Of a DNA stretch of 64,000 nucleotides, positions 1-12,594 are shown one piece after another (position 1 is the stretch's first letter; each line of letters opens with the position of its first letter). The DNA is from Endothia cerciana. Lineage: Eukaryota; Ascomycota; Sordariomycetes; Diaporthales; Cryphonectriaceae. The DNA lies in contig JALRMH010000036.1 of NCBI GenBank assembly GCA_026119935.1, forward strand, positions 1-64,000. The letters run 5' to 3'. Both the position numbers and the translations under genes were made by a program. The notes under the pieces were generated by a model. It was not told the DNA's origin. It saw only the letters and a list, made by a program, of their open reading frames with translations, and did no database searches.

Positions 1-745
1 CACCCATGACATGGCCCTAACTTTGCTGTTGTGTCTGGTGTGTTGGCCTGTTGTTTAATGTTTGCCCCCCCCCCCCCCCCCCCCCCCTCCCCATTTTTTT
101 TTTTTTTTTTTTTTTTTTTCAAAAAAAAAAGCCACGCTGACTATTTTCCCAGGGGCATTCGTGACCACCGATTATGCGGAGTCGGGCCCGAGTGGCCACG
201 CTTCACTCACCACCTAAAAAATTGGCTCAAGCTGATTGTACGATATACTGGCCAGGTCACTGTTCGCAAACACATGATCATAGGGCAAAGCATTATTACC
301 AGGAGGCGTTCGTCAGGAGGAATATAGGATGTAGTATTATTCATGGCAGGCGTTTTGAAATCACTTGGAGTTTAGAAAATATGTGCGGGGTTCAGATATT
401 CATTCCTCATATTATGTGCATCAAGAAGCTCAACATTCACAATCAAAAAGAAGGCAGAATTGTTCTCCTCCAGGCACTGTTCCCCCGCGACTGCTGCAGC
501 ACCGCGATGCCACAACACCGAAGAGGTATAGGGACGGAGGTTGAAGAAGGAGTGTGGGCAAAAAGAAGGGTAAGCGCTGCGCAAGTAACAAAGAAACCGA
601 CAACGCGAGCGACAAGAAAAAGTAGAATTAATATGTACAGGTGAAGACCCCGGTGCAAGCGCGGCAGGTGTCCCTGCAAACCTTCAACTCCCGGCCCCAT
701 CCGAATCTCAGCAAGCATTCGGCGCAACCTCCACGCGCGACTGCC
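1..745. other. Intergenic, left edge, with homopolymer block
   Basis: No gene is visible. A compound homopolymer block lies near the edge: 23 C at 65-87, 26 T at 94-119 and 10 A at 121-130. The rest, 131-745, is unremarkable and is probably the 3' flank of the laccase gene that ends at 746. Confidence 0.6.
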
Positions 746-3142
746 CTAGATACCAGAGTCATCCTGGCCGCCGTACTCGTCGGTGGTGGTGTACTGGTCC
801 CAGGCGGCGCACTGGGAGCTCAGCGTGTCCTTGTCGTCGTCCGAGATGGACGCGCCCAGGATCTGGCTCTCGCTCTCGACGAACTCGAGGGACAGGCCCT
901 GGGAGGCGTGCCAGGCGATGTGGCAGTGGACGAGCCAGGTGCCCGGGTTGTCGAGCTTGAAGGCGATGGCGAGGTGGCCGTTGCCGGGGAGGGAGGCGAC
1001 GTCACGGCGGGGCGGGTTGGCCGTGTTCAGGGTGGTGACGCCCTTCTGGTAGGCCGCCGTGGACTGCGAGAGGACCCAGAAGTCGTGGCCGTGGAGGTGG
1101 ATGGGGTGGGTCAGGCTTTTACCGGGCGAACCCTCTTGTTAGCAGGTGGTATCAATGCGCGGAGGGGGTGGGGGCGGGGGGGGGGGGGGACATACCCGAA
1201 GCCGGTGTCGTCCTCGATGACGAGAAGTGCCCACTCGGAAGAGTTGGTCGAGTTGGCGGGTCCCTGGGATGTGTGTTCTTGTCAGGCCTCAAATCCACCA
1301 GGGCATCGGCGAGGGGATCAATGGTTCAACTCACGTCGACAGCAACGGCATTGTAGTCGGTGGGGAAGATGCTGTCGCCGGCAATGACCTGCTCGATGGT
1401 CGGGTTCGACCAGTTCAGCCAGAGACTGCTGTTGTTGATGGTCCAGGTGAAGTAGGTGCCGACGTTGAAGTCCAGGATCTCGTCCGCCTCGGTCGAGATG
1501 TCAGTCACGTCCAGGGAGAGGTAGGGAACGATGGAGTCGTAGGGCTCGTCGCCGCAGCTGGTGGTCACCACCACGGTGCTGTTGCTCGTCGGGGTCGCGG
1601 TGCTGCTGGCGTCGTAGCGGACGATGCCGGCTGATCAAACCGCAAGTATCAGTATTTCACAATATATATATCTGGCGCGGGGTAAGCCCCCGGGGCGGAA
1701 GGGGGGGAGATGATAGGCACAACGGGTTGCTCATTCACGTACTGATGTCGTTGATGTTGTTGATCTGACTGCAGGCTGAGACCCAACCCCCGCGGAGCCA
1801 GTAGTCGCCCGCGGTGGCGTTCGCCTCGACGATCACGTCGACACGCTGCCCGATAGACACAACGACGCTGTCCGTGGTGTAGGGGACGATGGGGACGAGA
1901 TCCGTGCCGATGACGGTCAGGGTGTGGCCGTCGATGGAGAACTGGAAATGCCCGTCCGTGGCGACGTTGACGAGGCGAATGCGGTACTTGGTGCCGGACT
2001 CGAACACGGTCTCGTACTTCTGGCCGATCGTGCCGGCGCAGGTCATATCGCCATTGGCCGTGCAGTTGTAGATGTTGGTGCCGTTGATGAGGCCGCTCTG
2101 CATGGTCGGCGGCAACCCGAGGCGGGCGGTGAGCCAGAGCTCAAAGACATCGGTGTGGTGCCAGTCGCTGAGAAAGAGCATGCCGAGGTCCTCATCGTAG
2201 TCAGATGTGGCAGGGCCGTTGAAGATCTGTTTTGAGGGTTGTTAGCAAGATAGCCGAATAGGAAGAACCGTCTCCGGGGGGGGGGGGGGGAGACTTACCA
2301 GACCACCGAACAGACCCTGACCGTACTGAAGAGTGAAGTGGCTGTGGTACCAGGTGCTTCCGTACTGGCTGACTTGGAAGTTGTAGGTCAGAGACTGCCC
2401 TGGGGCAATGGGACACTGGGTCACTCCAGGAACGCCGTCGTTGGCGACAGTGTTAAGCTGCCGGACGCCGTGCCAGTGGACCGTGGTGCCGTTGTTGGGG
2501 ACGTTGTTCGTGACGTGGACCGTCATCGTGTCGCCCCAGTCGGCCTGTCAGAGGTCAGTCAAAGACTCAAAGCCAAGGAAGATGACGACAGGTGTGACAG
2601 GTCTGGAATATATTGGGCCACTTACAAAAAGCGTCGGTCCAGGAACGGTTCCATTGAAAGCCAGGCAGGTCGTGTTGTAGCCGTCAAGCGCACAAGGGAC
2701 TTCATCGATGGTGAGCCAGTACTCCCGGTTCACTCCGGTGTCAGGAATCACGTCCTTCAGAGTCAAGGTCAGCAAACAGTGAACCTTGAGTTGGGTTGTG
2801 GGGGGGGGGGGGGGATCATGAAGAATAGGGGGGAGCGGATATCATGCGATTCAGCCTTGACGTTCCGTGCCTGTTGTTCCTGAGGACAAGCACGGTCCGG
2901 GGATGTAGATAGGAAGACAGCCTTGAACTTTCCAAGGACACTTTGAGGATACTCACATAATAGTTCGTATCAATACTGTAGTCATTCCAGCAGTCACGAG
3001 AAGTGGCAGTATTATCGCAGGACTGTCTCGGCTTCAACCCAGACTCGGCCTTGCTCTGCAGATGATGCAGGTGATTCGCCGAAGGGAGGGAAAGGGCAAG
3101 AGAGCCCGTAATGAGCGTAAGGTACTGAAGAAGCACTCTCAT
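746..3142 (-). CDS. Laccase (secreted multicopper oxidase)
   Basis: Secreted blue-copper phenol oxidase that oxidises phenolics and reduces O2 to water. Seven exons join in phase: 3142-2957, 2754-2626, 2544-2299, 2226-1743, 1630-1335, 1263-1196 and 1115-746, giving 592 residues. The first residues form a signal peptide (MRVLLQYLTLITGSLAL), followed by a propeptide ending in a basic KPR before QSCDN. All four copper-binding motifs are present: HWHG at 128-131, HSH at 172-174, HPIHLHGH at 473-480 and HCHIAWH at 533-539. Leu544, ten residues after Cys534, occupies the type-1 copper axial position, as in non-methionine laccases. The protein ends in DDSGI, the ascomycete laccase C-terminal plug, with no propeptide after it. 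Three introns carry C-runs on the sense strand. The family is certain. The physiological role (lignin, pigment or detoxification) is not shown. Confidence 0.95.
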
Positions 3143-3186
3143 TGTGAATAATTGACCAAGTGATGCCTGAAGAACGAGGAGGAGGA

Positions 3187-3250
3187 GAAGAAGAAGAAGA
3201 AGAAGAAGAAGAAGAAGATGAAGAAGAAGATGAAGAAGATGAAGAAGATG
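3187..3250. repeat. (GAA)n/(GAT) purine tract upstream of the laccase
   Basis: Imperfect GAA trinucleotide tract with GAT interruptions, starting about 45 nt upstream of the laccase ATG. In the laccase sense it is a CTT-rich pyrimidine stretch, so it lies in the 5' leader or core promoter. Confidence 0.8.
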
Positions 3251-6200
3251 ATGATGGTGATGATGCCATCTGGATGGTAAGGTGGGACATCGTGGGCCAC
3301 CACCTGGGTATTTATGCTTCCGTGACGCTCGGTGACAGCAGAGTCGCGGCCATGTCATGAAGGAAGGTGTGCTCTCAAGATCTCACGCCCTCGTGAGCAA
3401 CAGCACTTTCAGGTCATCGTTGGTCCCCTGCCTGATGGTCAGCGAGGCTTGGATGCCCATCAGACCCTTGGTGGGCACGTACCTCCCACGTCGAGCCGTC
3501 TTTGCCGCCCGCGTTAGGAAGCAAAAGGCGCCATATCTCATCTAAGGCTGTCCGGAAAAGGGGAGACTATCACCATCTCTTACGCGCGCGTCAGCTTGCG
3601 TATGGCCTCAAGCCTGTTCTGGTCGACTATCGAGGACCCTTTGCAATTATCCATCCTCTGTCAACGCTCCCACGAGCCAAAGAGAAGCGGGCCACGAACC
3701 AAAAGGCAGAAGACGGTCACTCGAACGCGTCGTCATCCCCACGGGCTTGGCATCCGGGTGCGTCCACCCTTATTCCTGCAGGAAATGGTCTTGGAACGGC
3801 TTCCTGGGCCTGCCCGAGTACTTGAGTGTGTCGTCGATCAGTGGTAGGAAAGCAGCCTTCAGGGGCCGCCCCTCGTGCGTCCACATATCGATAATACCAT
3901 TCTAGTACTGACCAACAGGACCGTGGTGCTGTGCTCAAGATTTGACCCGGGACCGGTCACGAATGAGCACAGACAATTCCACGCTGCAAGAAACAATAGT
4001 CGCCCGTACGACACGCTCAGTGCAAGAGTGTGCCAACTCCAAGTCCGAGCACGCTCCAGCTGCGACTCGATACATTGTCGACAGGACGTATAGTCGCAAT
4101 AATGACCAATCGATATGGGTCGAGACCCGGATGTAGAACGTTAAAGTTCTAACACTCAAGCTTGACCCAGATAAGCTATAAGCAGTATGGACCCGGCCCC
4201 TGGTCAGCCACGGGCGCAAGTGCAGGTTGAGGCTGAACCTCCTTCGGCTCGAGTTGAACGTCTATACAGAGTACTTACTCTGATGTATCTTTCGAGACCA
4301 TATTGTGAGACCCAGGCGCCTGCCTACAGCAAGACTTGTCTGCCTAAATACCTGCGACCTCAGCTCATCCGCAAGTGCTCACCTAACCTAACAGTCCCGC
4401 TCACCAGCTGCCTCGTAGCCACTCAGCAGAAGCAGCGCTTGTATCTACAGATGCCAACCGGTCTGAACGCTCTATGAAGATGACAAGAGGCGCAGCTTGC
4501 GACTCGCTTTCGCCAAGTCTTGCACTACGTCTGTTACCGAGATCTATGGGAGATGCCACATTCTAGATCCTACAGTGCGGCCCGTGTAGCCCTAGGAGGT
4601 TGTCCTTTCCCTGTAGGTCGCCCAGCAGGAAGGATGCAGAGCTATCATGAAGCGAGCAAATAGTAATCCTGTTCGCAGAGAACCGAGGAGTAGTTATCAA
4701 TAGGTGCACCTCGGCCATGGTCCTGGAACCTGATCCCGCTCCCTGAATGGCCGTGCGGAGGGTCATCAATGGACTCGAGGTGTTACCCAGCGTCAGGGCA
4801 CACCGCATTTTTGCTCCGGGATTCTGGAGAGGCTATCCCACCCTCTAGACGCTGGGGATTCCTGGCTGCACCAGAAGACGCTGTGCCGAACTCCTCCGGT
4901 CGAGTACGACGTGAGTGGCGTCCCGCCAATATACATGTGCCCCTATGCTACCACAGGCGGCCCACAACCTCATACTGGCCGCCGCTCACCCGAGAGCGTG
5001 GTTTCGGCTCCGAACTCTAGCACGAACATTGCATTGCGCACCGAATGTGGAGCAACCGTGGTCCCGTTCTGTTGCTTTCCCCGGTACCCTAGGACATGCT
5101 ACCAAGCTTACGCGTCGGCCCCTTAGACCGAGACAGCCTTTCCGGGTCGTCAATTCCTGCAATGCAACAAGCATGTGTATACACCATACACGTGATATTG
5201 CAAGACCTGGGTAACGTCGGCAGTGGGAAAAAAAAATCCGGATGGGTGGAGCAGACTGCAAAGGGGACATGTCGGTATCGGTCTGGTGTAGATGGGGTGT
5301 GGCTCGAAAGAAGACTCCAAATTAAACCTGCAACCGCATCTCTCGAACCTTGTCAAGCCACCGTCCCATGCGCCCCTTGTCCAAGCCACGTGAGGGTGAC
5401 CACACCTGGATCCGAAGGCTGGCAAAAGGAGCTTACCTACAGGCCTAGGTATCTTCTCTAGTGTCTGCCGTGCATACCTCACGGAAGTTTGATGCGTATC
5501 TTGTCGCCGTGGGCGGTTTTTTGGTTGTTGACTAGTCCAAAGAAGCTCGGAGCCGGGCCGAAATGCCCTGAATATCACACTATCATCTTCCCGTCGGCTG
5601 ATCCATGCATGACAGCGCGCACAGGACACGATCTCAGAGGGCGCACGCGGCGAGGTGCTGTAGAGAGTCTCGGGAGGCTCGGGGCTGTCCATTGGTCCGA
5701 AACCGGTCAGCTGTCAGCTTCGGAGCCTACAACGGCCAATACGAAACAGGTCGACTGCAGTAAATAATGTCAAGCGACCGGTGTGCGACACGACATAGTC
5801 CCGCAGGTTATGGACTATAGTCGCCGCTCGACGCGGCCGCCAAGACAAAATGATCCCGGCGCTGATACGAGGACTGTGAGGGACATTTATGACAGGGAGG
5901 GCCAATCTCAATCTCGTTGTCGGGCGCATGTACAGCTAGTCTCAGTCTATCCTATCCTCTTAGTCAAGGGGCGAAAATAAGACGGAGAGTTCGCATATTG
6001 TTCCCAACATCTCAACCCGGCCCCTTCACACCACATCTGACGTCCATGGGTTGACCGCAGGAGGAGGTCGACAGGCATAGCCTGTTGTACGGTACTGTAT
6101 GTAGAGGACGATAAGGGAGCGTTTCACAATGGTCCGGAGGCAAGATCTGCGATGCGATATTGATCGTTGTGGCCCAGCCCAGCTTGCTGGAGGAATCATC

Positions 6201-6517
6201 GGCAATATTACGCTCCAATACAGTAATCATAGCTCTGTCCTACAACAATGCAGGTATCTCATCGCCTCTCATGCCGCACCCGAGAGAGCCGAGCGGATCC
6301 TCCTGCCCCCAAACCAACCAGCTTCATGCTCTTCGCGACTGGTCTATTGGGTTGCTCAACCAGGAGCAGCCGCGGGCCTCTGGGCACTTCGGAATATTCC
6401 TCGCCCCTGCTCCCTGACTCCCCTCCGCCCCCCCCTCCCCCCAACCATCACGACCTCGTGAGAATGCAAATGTCACATGTTACGCCGCGCCCGAAGGATG
6501 CTGAAAGGAGGCAAAGC
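3251..6517. other. Gene-free stretch between laccase and secreted protein
   Basis: About 3.3 kb in which every open frame is short (at most 180 codons), overlaps others on both strands and resembles no family I recognise. I see no terminal repeats, transposase motif or strong AT enrichment of the kind that repeat-induced mutation leaves. The first several hundred bases upstream of 3142 probably hold the laccase promoter. Confidence 0.5.
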
Positions 6518-7134
6518 CTACGGCGCTGTCACGGCACTAGCGGGCGTAGGGTTGTTGTCGACCAGGATGCCGACACCAGCTGCCTCCGTACCGAGCTGAA
6601 CCTTGGGTCCCTTGGTCAAGGCCGCCTCAGCGTATTGTAGCGCGCGGTCGAAACCTGATGCCGCCTGGCGCTTCGTCAAGCCACCCTCCGCCCTCCTCTC
6701 GATCTCCTCCTCGTCGGCTGCGCCATCGTCCACCTCTCCCTCGTCCGCCCCCTCGCGAGGGTCCAGCTCCTTCATACCGCCTGTGAGAGCACGGGACGCC
6801 TGTCCAAGCAAGTATCAGCATCGGGTCATCCTCCGAGGGCGTGGTGGGCCGGACTCACCGGCTCGTTGAGGACGGACGACTGCTCAAGACCCCTGGCCTG
6901 GGCTGCCTCTCCAGTAGGGGCAATGGCCTGGCCCTGAGCGACGGCAGCGTTACTCGAAGCAGCGGCGCCTTGCAGCGTATTGACAATGCCTTCTGCCCCC
7001 TGCTGGCCCGTGAAGGATATTTCACCATCACCCACCACCAAGGCGGGTGAATATGCGCCCAGGTTGATGTTAAGAGGAGCCGCAATGGCCGCAGAGGCCA
7101 CCATGGCGACGACGGTGCCATACCTGACAAGCAT
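6518..7134 (-). CDS. Small secreted protein with dibasic processing site
   Basis: Predicted secreted protein of 185 residues from two exons (7134-6859 and 6799-6518) around a 59-nt intron; the phase is kept. The start at 7134 is chosen because it opens a classical signal peptide (MLVRYGTVVAMVASAAIAAP); an in-frame start 75 nt upstream would bury it. The mature protein begins near PLNINLGAYSPALVVGD. A central acidic stretch (EGADEGEVDDGAADEEEIE) is followed by a Lys-Arg site (LTKRQAASGFD), suggesting Kex2-type cleavage that releases a C-terminal peptide of about 55 residues. It has no cysteine, unlike many effectors. I recall similar hypothetical proteins in Sordariomycetes but know no function. 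The gene model is good and the function unknown. Confidence 0.75.
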
Positions 7135-9397
7135 CTCGAACCTTGGTGTTCTGGAAGGAGGTGTCTGAGTATCACAGGCTGAAAGATGTAGCCGGACGCG
7201 GATCAACAACAGCCTTAGGAGCAGGCTTGAAGATTGGCGAACGGGTGGGTATCAAAGTAAGTAAGTAAAGTTCGACAGATTATTCTTAGAAAATGGAACA
7301 GCGATACCAGATCTTGTTGGCGAATAAAAGGAGAAACGACTGGTTGCAGGAGCACAGCTCATGGATTTCAAAGGAGGTCCAGGTCTGACTCTGTGAGATG
7401 GAATGTCATTGATCTTTATTATCAATAAATCGTCTGTCGGGCGATTGACTCGGGCATCTGTTAGTTGCTCACACCTTTCATACTACAGGCATGGGAAGCA
7501 ACAGGACAAAACGGCTAATGAGAGCTCCGGCGGCCAAGTCATGAGTGTGTATGAGATGCGAACATCCTGCAGTCCTTGGCTTCTATTCCTGAGTCCTTTT
7601 CTCTTGGCAGTGGTCGACCTTGACGGAGGGTTACCTCAGACGTGACTGGTTCACCATGGGACCATGGCGGTTGAAACGCTTCGAAGCAAGCAGAAGAGGC
7701 GGACAGCAGCTAGAAAGATTACCGAAGATACGATAGCCCTCATTATGAGGCAGCATCTGCACTCGACTTGTCTGTGGTTGTTGGTCCTCTTGGCGTTTGA
7801 ACCTTGACAGCCAAGTCGCCAAGCTACGCTTCTGAGACTTCTGAAAAGCCTTGGCTCCCACGTTTAGGGTTGTTTTTGTGGATCTTATCTGGTGTGCGCA
7901 TTGTTTTGTGATACAACTACCTGTCCTGGCACTGGGGTAAGGCTCGTCCTCCTCGTCCTGTGGATGCGACGCTGCCAAGAGGCTCTGTGCGTCCTTCTCA
8001 AACAGACCCTGGCGACAAGTTTACAATGCTATCACTATATGGTCTCAGGGCGCCGAGTCATCTCTGTGGCCATGGGTGAGTTGACTATCTCTTCGATGAC
8101 ATGGATTAAACTTGATGAGTTGATGCAATTTTTCAACCTTGGGGCGCTAGATGACAGAACTTTCTCATATTTTAGGGCTATACTAATCGCATGATGGGAG
8201 GACGTTGACCAGCGACACTATCTCCACACAGAAATTGATCAGATATCCTGATCACTTATGACCAGTCAGACTGCGTGCGTCATCCGGTAACGGTCATGAC
8301 ATTGTTGCTAGAACAGGAGACCTATTTCTGACTTACGTGGGCGAGTAGATCGTAGGTATCATTGGTGGATTAAATACTCGGCCGTAAGGCAGAAACTAGA
8401 CACTATTGCCAAAGACGGGATTGTTTGTGAAATCGTCAGCTACAAAAATGTTTAGTTGCTGATCAGCAGGACATCATCCGGCCTCTCGCTTTGTCAAGAT
8501 CTCATCAGCCGCCAAGTTTAGAAGAGGCAGTTCGGCTCGCGACTGTTGACTCAAGGCAACCGGGAGCTTATGTCCGCGGACTGCGTCTTATACGGGCTAG
8601 CAGCCATTCCTCAGAAATGCCAATCGAAGCTCCATACTGAGTTCAAGGCTTGGTCTGTGAAGTCCCCAAATTGACCTATTTCCTCTGCGCTACTTGCCAT
8701 GGCTCTCTATTGAATGTCGATACGGCAGTCCAAGGGTTAAAGGCATAGCAGACCACGTATCGCGGTAGGGGACTTGTGCCCAGATCCGTGTAAAAATTTC
8801 ATGGTGGGATCACCAGAGACTGTGAACCAGACCATAGAGTCACGGCGGGTAAGATGGATATTGTCATTGTAGAGAGCGCCGTGAGGGTCATTGAAGTTGA
8901 CAAAGCCAAGGTCCTGCTTTATTTTCATTTCTACATATGTATTTGATCTCATGGAGGTCGTCAGCGTTCTCAAAGTCAGAAGATTGAATATCTTATAAAA
9001 AAAATCCAGGTACACAAGTACCTAGATAGGCAAGGACGGGCAGCTGCTATCATGATGCAGTGAAAAAAGTCGTTGCGACACCAAGGCAGAAGTCCAACAC
9101 TGCGGAGTTCATCTTCAATGAGTTTGTCGATCAAGATTATTGAATGTCAGAAAATTGGATGGTGGCGGAGGAGACCTAACAGGCACGCAAAGTGAAAACG
9201 AGGTGCACAATAAGCCTTATGACCGTGTGCCATGGACCGGGAACTGTTTGTGTGAGTCTGAGATGTATAGAGAGCCAAAGCATTGGTGTTAAATCCAGAA
9301 GCGGCTACAGTATTTGGTGTTTTTGGCTAGTAAAGGACAAATACGGCTTTGGGCAGCTTTCGAAAATGATCATAATATAGCCACTTCCTATATATAC
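7135..9397. other. Gene-free stretch
   Basis: About 2.3 kb with no supportable gene. The 8,700-9,400 part is more AT-rich than its surroundings and could be decayed sequence. The promoter of the secreted-protein gene should lie just above 7134. Confidence 0.5.
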
Positions 9398-11417
9398 CTA
9401 GAGTCTAGGCCTCGGTTCCAGAAAGAAGAGATTTCTTTCCGGGTCGCCCTCATTTGTCCGCTTGATCGATACATAACCCTTCTTGCCGACCTGCTCTTCG
9501 ACCGCAGATGCGATTTGCTGCAACGTCCGCTGGTCACCGTCATTTGCAATGAATCTGTAGCCATTGGCCTTCAGTCGGGCGATGATGAAGGCTGTTTCTG
9601 GCTTTCCATCCCGGCCGAATTCAACAGTATAAGTCTGCATATATGTCAGTCTTTGTTCTTTATTCCAAGGAAATCGGGAATAAGATGACCTCAATAAAAG
9701 CCTCTCCTTCAGCAAAGGTCTGAAGTGGCGGAGCCAGCCCATCAACAACGGTATGAGAATCAACACGGCTGTCTGAGTATGACAAGCCATGTGTTCTCTG
9801 CGTTGAAGACAGACAGATGGCATGTTGATAGGAGAGCACCCCGCCATTAGCAAGCACCAGCCCTTTCCGAAATTTGCCGCTTCTTATTTGGCGGCACATC
9901 TCGGTGATGGCCTACAGAGAATGTCTCAGGATCTCTCCTGCGTGGAAATGGTGAGGAGAGTAAGACATACGTGCATAGAATAGTTGTTACCTGCCCCCCC
10001 AAAAGATGTCAAACCCCCCAGCAGAGTCAGGGGCTTGATGGGGTTGAGGACCGGCAGACCAAGATGGTGACAGGCCAGCTTGGGGACTATGGGGAAGCAT
10101 CTGTGGAGACCATGAGCCATTAGCCCGCAGGGAACCATAGATGAAGCATGATACTGACGAGTACAGATCCAAGGCGTCGATGTCGTCAATTTTAAGACCT
10201 GAGGATGCTAGACAACCATCCAAGGTTAGAGATATCGCTTCGCTGTGGGAGAAATCTGGACGCTCCCAGACTGTCGATGCTGTCAGTTTAGTAACTGATA
10301 CGAATGGGAACCTTGTTCGAGGGGCATACATCGCTCCCTCTCCTTCCTCCCGGAGCCTCCTAGAGGATACACCCACTTCTCCTCCGGGACGCCGAGCTTC
10401 CTTGCGTTTTCCTCAGAAGTCAGTATGCAAGCAGCAGCCAAGTTGACGGTGTTGAAGGCATTCATCAACAGTGGGTCTGCTTCCGAAGTTAGCTGGCAGT
10501 CTGGGTAAGAGATGCGGTCATTTGGCGCCCTGGCTTACAAGGTAAGCAAATTATCCTGTTCCTCGGAGACACGGTCCCAATTTCCTCTTTCCTGGCGGCT
10601 GGTTTTCCATAGTTCCAGGAGTATTGGTTCTCCGCGGCAACTTTCGCGAACTCCGCGTACAGGCTGGCCGACTCGTCGTTGTTTTCATGAAGTGTTTGGC
10701 CGCGGCGTGCCCGGAACGCATTCTCGTAAAGAGGGTATATGTGTATAGGAGCACCGATGGAATGGATCCCACCAATAGCTACAGCGGTGTGAGGAATGGA
10801 TAGCCCCGTATGTTGCAAGCCTGGCCGTGGAATGGAACACCCACCTTCTCCTAGCCCCATGGTAGACGGTGAGAACACGTCCTGCACAGGTATCTCGGGC
10901 TTCGTCCAGCCTGGTGGTTCTGTGATACCCGCCTTTGCGCATGCAGTCACTGGCCACGGAAACAGCAGTATCAGCGGCTCGGATTCGGTACCAAATGGTC
11001 GCTGATCCACCATCCGGGCGTGCAGCCAGCAGAGGATGTGGGGAGCTCACATGAAGCTAGGGCTTCACCTCCGGTCACGATGGCCACCGTTGTCTCCCCT
11101 CTCGCTATACGCCCAGCAGCCTCATCCACCAGCTTTGCAGGCTGGTTTCCCCCGTGGGTCTCGGTATAGTGCGTCCACTTTGGTCTCGATCTGAGGCCGA
11201 GCCTCTCGGACAGGAGCCCGGGGAGGTCCGCGTAGGGCCATGTCCAAGTTCTCACAACGTCGATACTGTCTACCTGAGACCTTAGTTGATCCTGCGGGGA
11301 ACACGTATCCTCTATTGCTAATTTGATGGCCTCGAGCATGAGAGTCGCAGGCTCCTTGTGCTGGTCTGTCTTGTTCTTGACATCAGCCACGCCAATCAAC
11401 ACGGGGACGAACGCCAT
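9398..11417 (-). CDS. Thiolase-fold acyl-CoA-type protein (non-canonical active site)
   Basis: Protein of 530 residues from eight exons that join in phase: 11417-11051, 10949-10845, 10778-10539, 10500-10330, 10279-10159, 10100-9971, 9911-9690 and 9634-9398. It matches the thiolase-like family often labelled acetyl-CoA acetyltransferase, with an extra C-terminal domain. Recognisable blocks are VAIVTGGEALAS (111-122), LDLYSCFPIVPK (about 331-342), the glycine-rich LLGGLTSFGGAGNN (361-374) and the C-terminal TYTVEFGRDGKPETAFIIAR. Where true thiolases have the nucleophilic Cys loop, this protein reads HGGN (88-91), and the usual GHP motif is replaced by FGGAGNN. It is therefore unlikely to be a classical beta-ketothiolase; the substrate is unknown. 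The last intron (9635-9689) has a weak GTCATC donor but restores a conserved junction. No targeting signal or PTS1 is visible. Confidence 0.85.
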
Positions 11418-12594
11418 GCTGGCTACGGTGGTGGGATCAGTCCGGCAGCAGTTGTGAGGATAGAGGTCAAGCGGCATTCATGATGTCCTCTAGGGTGTCT
11501 GAGTGGTCTTGGGGCACGAGGCTTCATGTGGGCGCATCCCGATGCCGAGGCAATGGGAGACCCAGGGTCTGGGTCTCAAGCGGAGAGGGTCTGTCATAAC
11601 TAGGGTTAGGGTACAAAGGAGAACTCGGGATCAGACGGCGTCCAGCATCACCAACGCCGCGCGCGGCCATGGCCTACACGCTCACTCAGCACGATCCTTT
11701 CCCCCCTGACGAGCCAATAACCGTACTGTTCCAACCCGAATGGCCATGGTCCCGGAAGGTTCCATAAAGCTACACAGATGCTGCTCTGGAGCTGGGTCCT
11801 GCATCGGAGGCACCGGAAAGTGCCACGGGGATCGGATGTCGTCGACATGATCAGCGCTGTGCATGATAGCATTGGCGGCTGAATATCGTTGACGCGGACA
11901 CGGGGAATGCCGCTTGAGAGGCTCTGAATGACGGCTCGTCTCCCGACGACTGCTGGGCTCGAAGTCGTAGCTGCCACGGCTGCCTCAAGCCTCTACCTCA
12001 AGCTACGCCTGTGGAGTTTAGATCATTACACTTTCACAACCGGGTCTTGGCTCCCCGGCACATCGTCACCGATATCAATCACGTACACAAATCATCGTCA
12101 TTGAGTCCCGGAACGATGGCGCAAGGTCCGTGGTGATCGCCAGGGCCAGGGGACGCGCCGTTGAGATCAGCGCAAGACACCCCCAAAAGCCGCGCTGCTA
12201 GCAACCTTTCAGACCTCTGCTGTGGATCCGGTAATCTGGAAGCACCGCATAAACCTACCCGATCGCGCCGGTCTGTGCTAATCGCGGGACCGTTCAACAG
12301 CCGAAGCACGGCGCATGATCCGAGGGTCGTTGTCGTCATGACTGGCCCGCGAGACAAAGACCTGAGGTTCTCAGGTTGATGATGTGCACGACATGTGGCC
12401 GTTGAAGCCCGTTTCTCCCCGCTGGACGTCGACGATAAAAGGCTGGGGAAATCCCCAGATTCTGGAGCAAGGCTTTGCCACCGCAGTACCACAATTCCAC
12501 ACATTCCCCGGGCCCACGAGAACCACATTTCCCCTATTCGGTCCGTTTCCCAGCTCCACAAGCCCCAACTCTGTTTCCAACGTCGATCAACAAA
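11418..12594. other. Divergent intergenic region
   Basis: Lies between the thiolase-fold gene (-) and the Chz1-like gene (+), so it holds both promoters. It contains two adjacent TTAGGG-like units at 11601-11611, too few to call a telomeric relic. The open frames here do not resemble known proteins. Confidence 0.5.

Noticed and set aside
8737..9015. 92-codon minus-strand frame in an AT-rich patch
   Set aside because: Looks faintly protein-like but is isolated, with no flanking exons or recognisable domain.
11601..11611. Two TTAGGG-like units as an interstitial telomere
   Set aside because: Two copies are within chance expectation and no further degenerate array surrounds them.
11648..11977. 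109-codon minus-strand frame upstream of the thiolase-fold gene
   Set aside because: No domain and no splice sites linking it to neighbours.
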